Source of the DNA: Neptunomonas sp. | GTDB taxonomy: Bacteria; Pseudomonadota; Gammaproteobacteria; Pseudomonadales; Balneatricaceae | Direction: 5' to 3' | DNA: 5,698 nucleotides | Assembly (NCBI GenBank): GCA_004195305.1 | Contig: SDWN01000332.1 | Coordinates: 1 to 5,698, forward strand | Part shown: piece by piece, positions 5,221 to 5,698 of the stretch | Position numbering within the stretch: the first letter of the stretch is position 1 | Layout of the letters: every line of letters begins with the position of its first letter | Made by a program: the position numbers and the translations under genes | Notes under the pieces: model-generated | The model's database searches: none | The model's input: the letters and a program-made list of their open reading frames with translations, nothing else | Told to the model about the DNA's origin: nothing

Positions 5221-5698
5221 TAGGGCCCCCGTAACGGCGTTGGTAGGTGGTTGGCTGATCGGCGGTCATCGTTATGTAGCTGTATAAAATCAGGTTGGCA
5301 TCGTAATAGCTGATCTGAATCCTGGCCAGGAAAAACTCGGACGTCACCGCCAGGGAGTTTTTGAGGGTCTGGTCGAGGGGCGGCTGGCCGCTGGCAGGTG
5401 CGGGCAGTTGATCCCAGAACGCGTTAACATCGGCATAACCGTCGGCGGGGCGATCTTCCAACAGCGCCTGAATATCCTCTGCGGGGATGTTAGCCTCGGA
5501 CAGGGCCGCTAACAAGGGGGCGCGATCCGCTGGCAGGGTGTTGATGTTGATCAGGGTCGTATTGCTTGGCAAGGTGCAGAGGTAGGGCTGCAGGCGTTCG
5601 AGAAACTCACGCTGCTGCGGATCGGTGGGGCGGAATCCGTCGATGAGTCCGAGTTCGCTAATATCGCTCAGGTTGCCGTTGGCGGGCAGGTAGGCGGG
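5213..5698 (-). CDS. gspK: Type II secretion minor pseudopilin GspK, C-terminal part (5' end off window)
   Basis: The minus-strand frame is open from the right window edge to a TGA at 5215-5213, giving 161 residues of the C-terminal half. The edge reads PAYLPANGNLSDISELGLIDGF. This is the GspK segment where the first helical domain asks for a residue string, followed by an LQPYLCTLPS...TLININTLPADRAPLLAAL stretch equivalent to the family VNVNTAP motif. After it come the second helix-hairpin-like domain (ALLEDRPADGYADVNAFWDQLP) and the final strands (LAVTSEFFLARIQISY). GspK is the largest minor pseudopilin and caps the pseudopilus tip together with GspI and GspJ. The prepilin signal and N-terminal half, probably around 150-180 residues, lie beyond the window. 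A TTG at 5572 could be mistaken for a start, but the homology continues upstream of it. The gene ends inside the gspL start and is clearly part of the same operon. Confidence 0.94.
   Translation of the reverse strand, partial: PAYLPANGNLSDISELGLIDGFRPTDPQQREFLERLQPYLCTLPSNTTLININTLPADRAPLLAALSEANIPAEDIQALLEDRPADGYADVNAFWDQLPAPASGQPPLDQTLKNSLAVTSEFFLARIQISYYDANLILYSYITMTADQPTTYQRRYGGPNE

Noticed and set aside
5213..5572. GspK as a complete short protein starting at the TTG at 5572
   Set aside because: The same frame stays open to the window edge and the upstream residues continue GspK homology, so this is a truncated gene and not a short one.

Overview
The window reads as a contig fragment from a gammaproteobacterium, probably a free-living or environmental one. 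The reasons are the gspK-gspL-gspM order of a general secretion pathway (type II secretion) operon, a membrane-bound HAMP-PAS-GGDEF-EAL cyclic-di-GMP protein, a Pseudomonas-style GTGGGAGC repetitive extragenic palindrome, and moderate GC content. I cannot name a genus from the sequence alone. The first 19 bases are not genomic: they match the Tn5 mosaic-end / Nextera adapter exactly, so the left edge is a library or assembly end.

Left part (20-595, minus strand): a gene truncated by the contig end that encodes a spermidine-synthase-like, SAM-binding Rossmann protein. It has no stop codon inside the window. An intergenic region follows (596-875) from which this gene and the next diverge. It holds a ribosome binding site for the minus gene, a 16-bp tandem repeat of about 2.5 copies, a TATAAT box pointing right, and a short leader hairpin.

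Centre (876-3443, plus strand): one 855-residue inner-membrane protein with a periplasmic helical sensor region, HAMP, PAS, GGDEF and EAL domains. All key cyclase and phosphodiesterase residues I looked for are present. There is a loop insertion between the inhibitory-site RxxD and GGDEF.

Between the convergent genes (3444-3574) lies an inverted pair of 24-bp REP-like units, a REPIN-like element. Right part (3575-5698, minus strand): three overlapping genes in the order gspK (5' end off the window), gspL, gspM. They are the distal end of a type II secretion operon encoding the minor pseudopilin K and the inner-membrane platform pair L and M. The overlaps (8 bp and 4 bp) indicate translational coupling. 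No gspN follows gspM.

I see no sign of a new defence system, mobile island, CRISPR array or RNA gene. The content is ordinary core genome. The points worth a second look are the adapter, the REPIN-like pair, the upstream tandem repeat and the GGDEF loop insertion.
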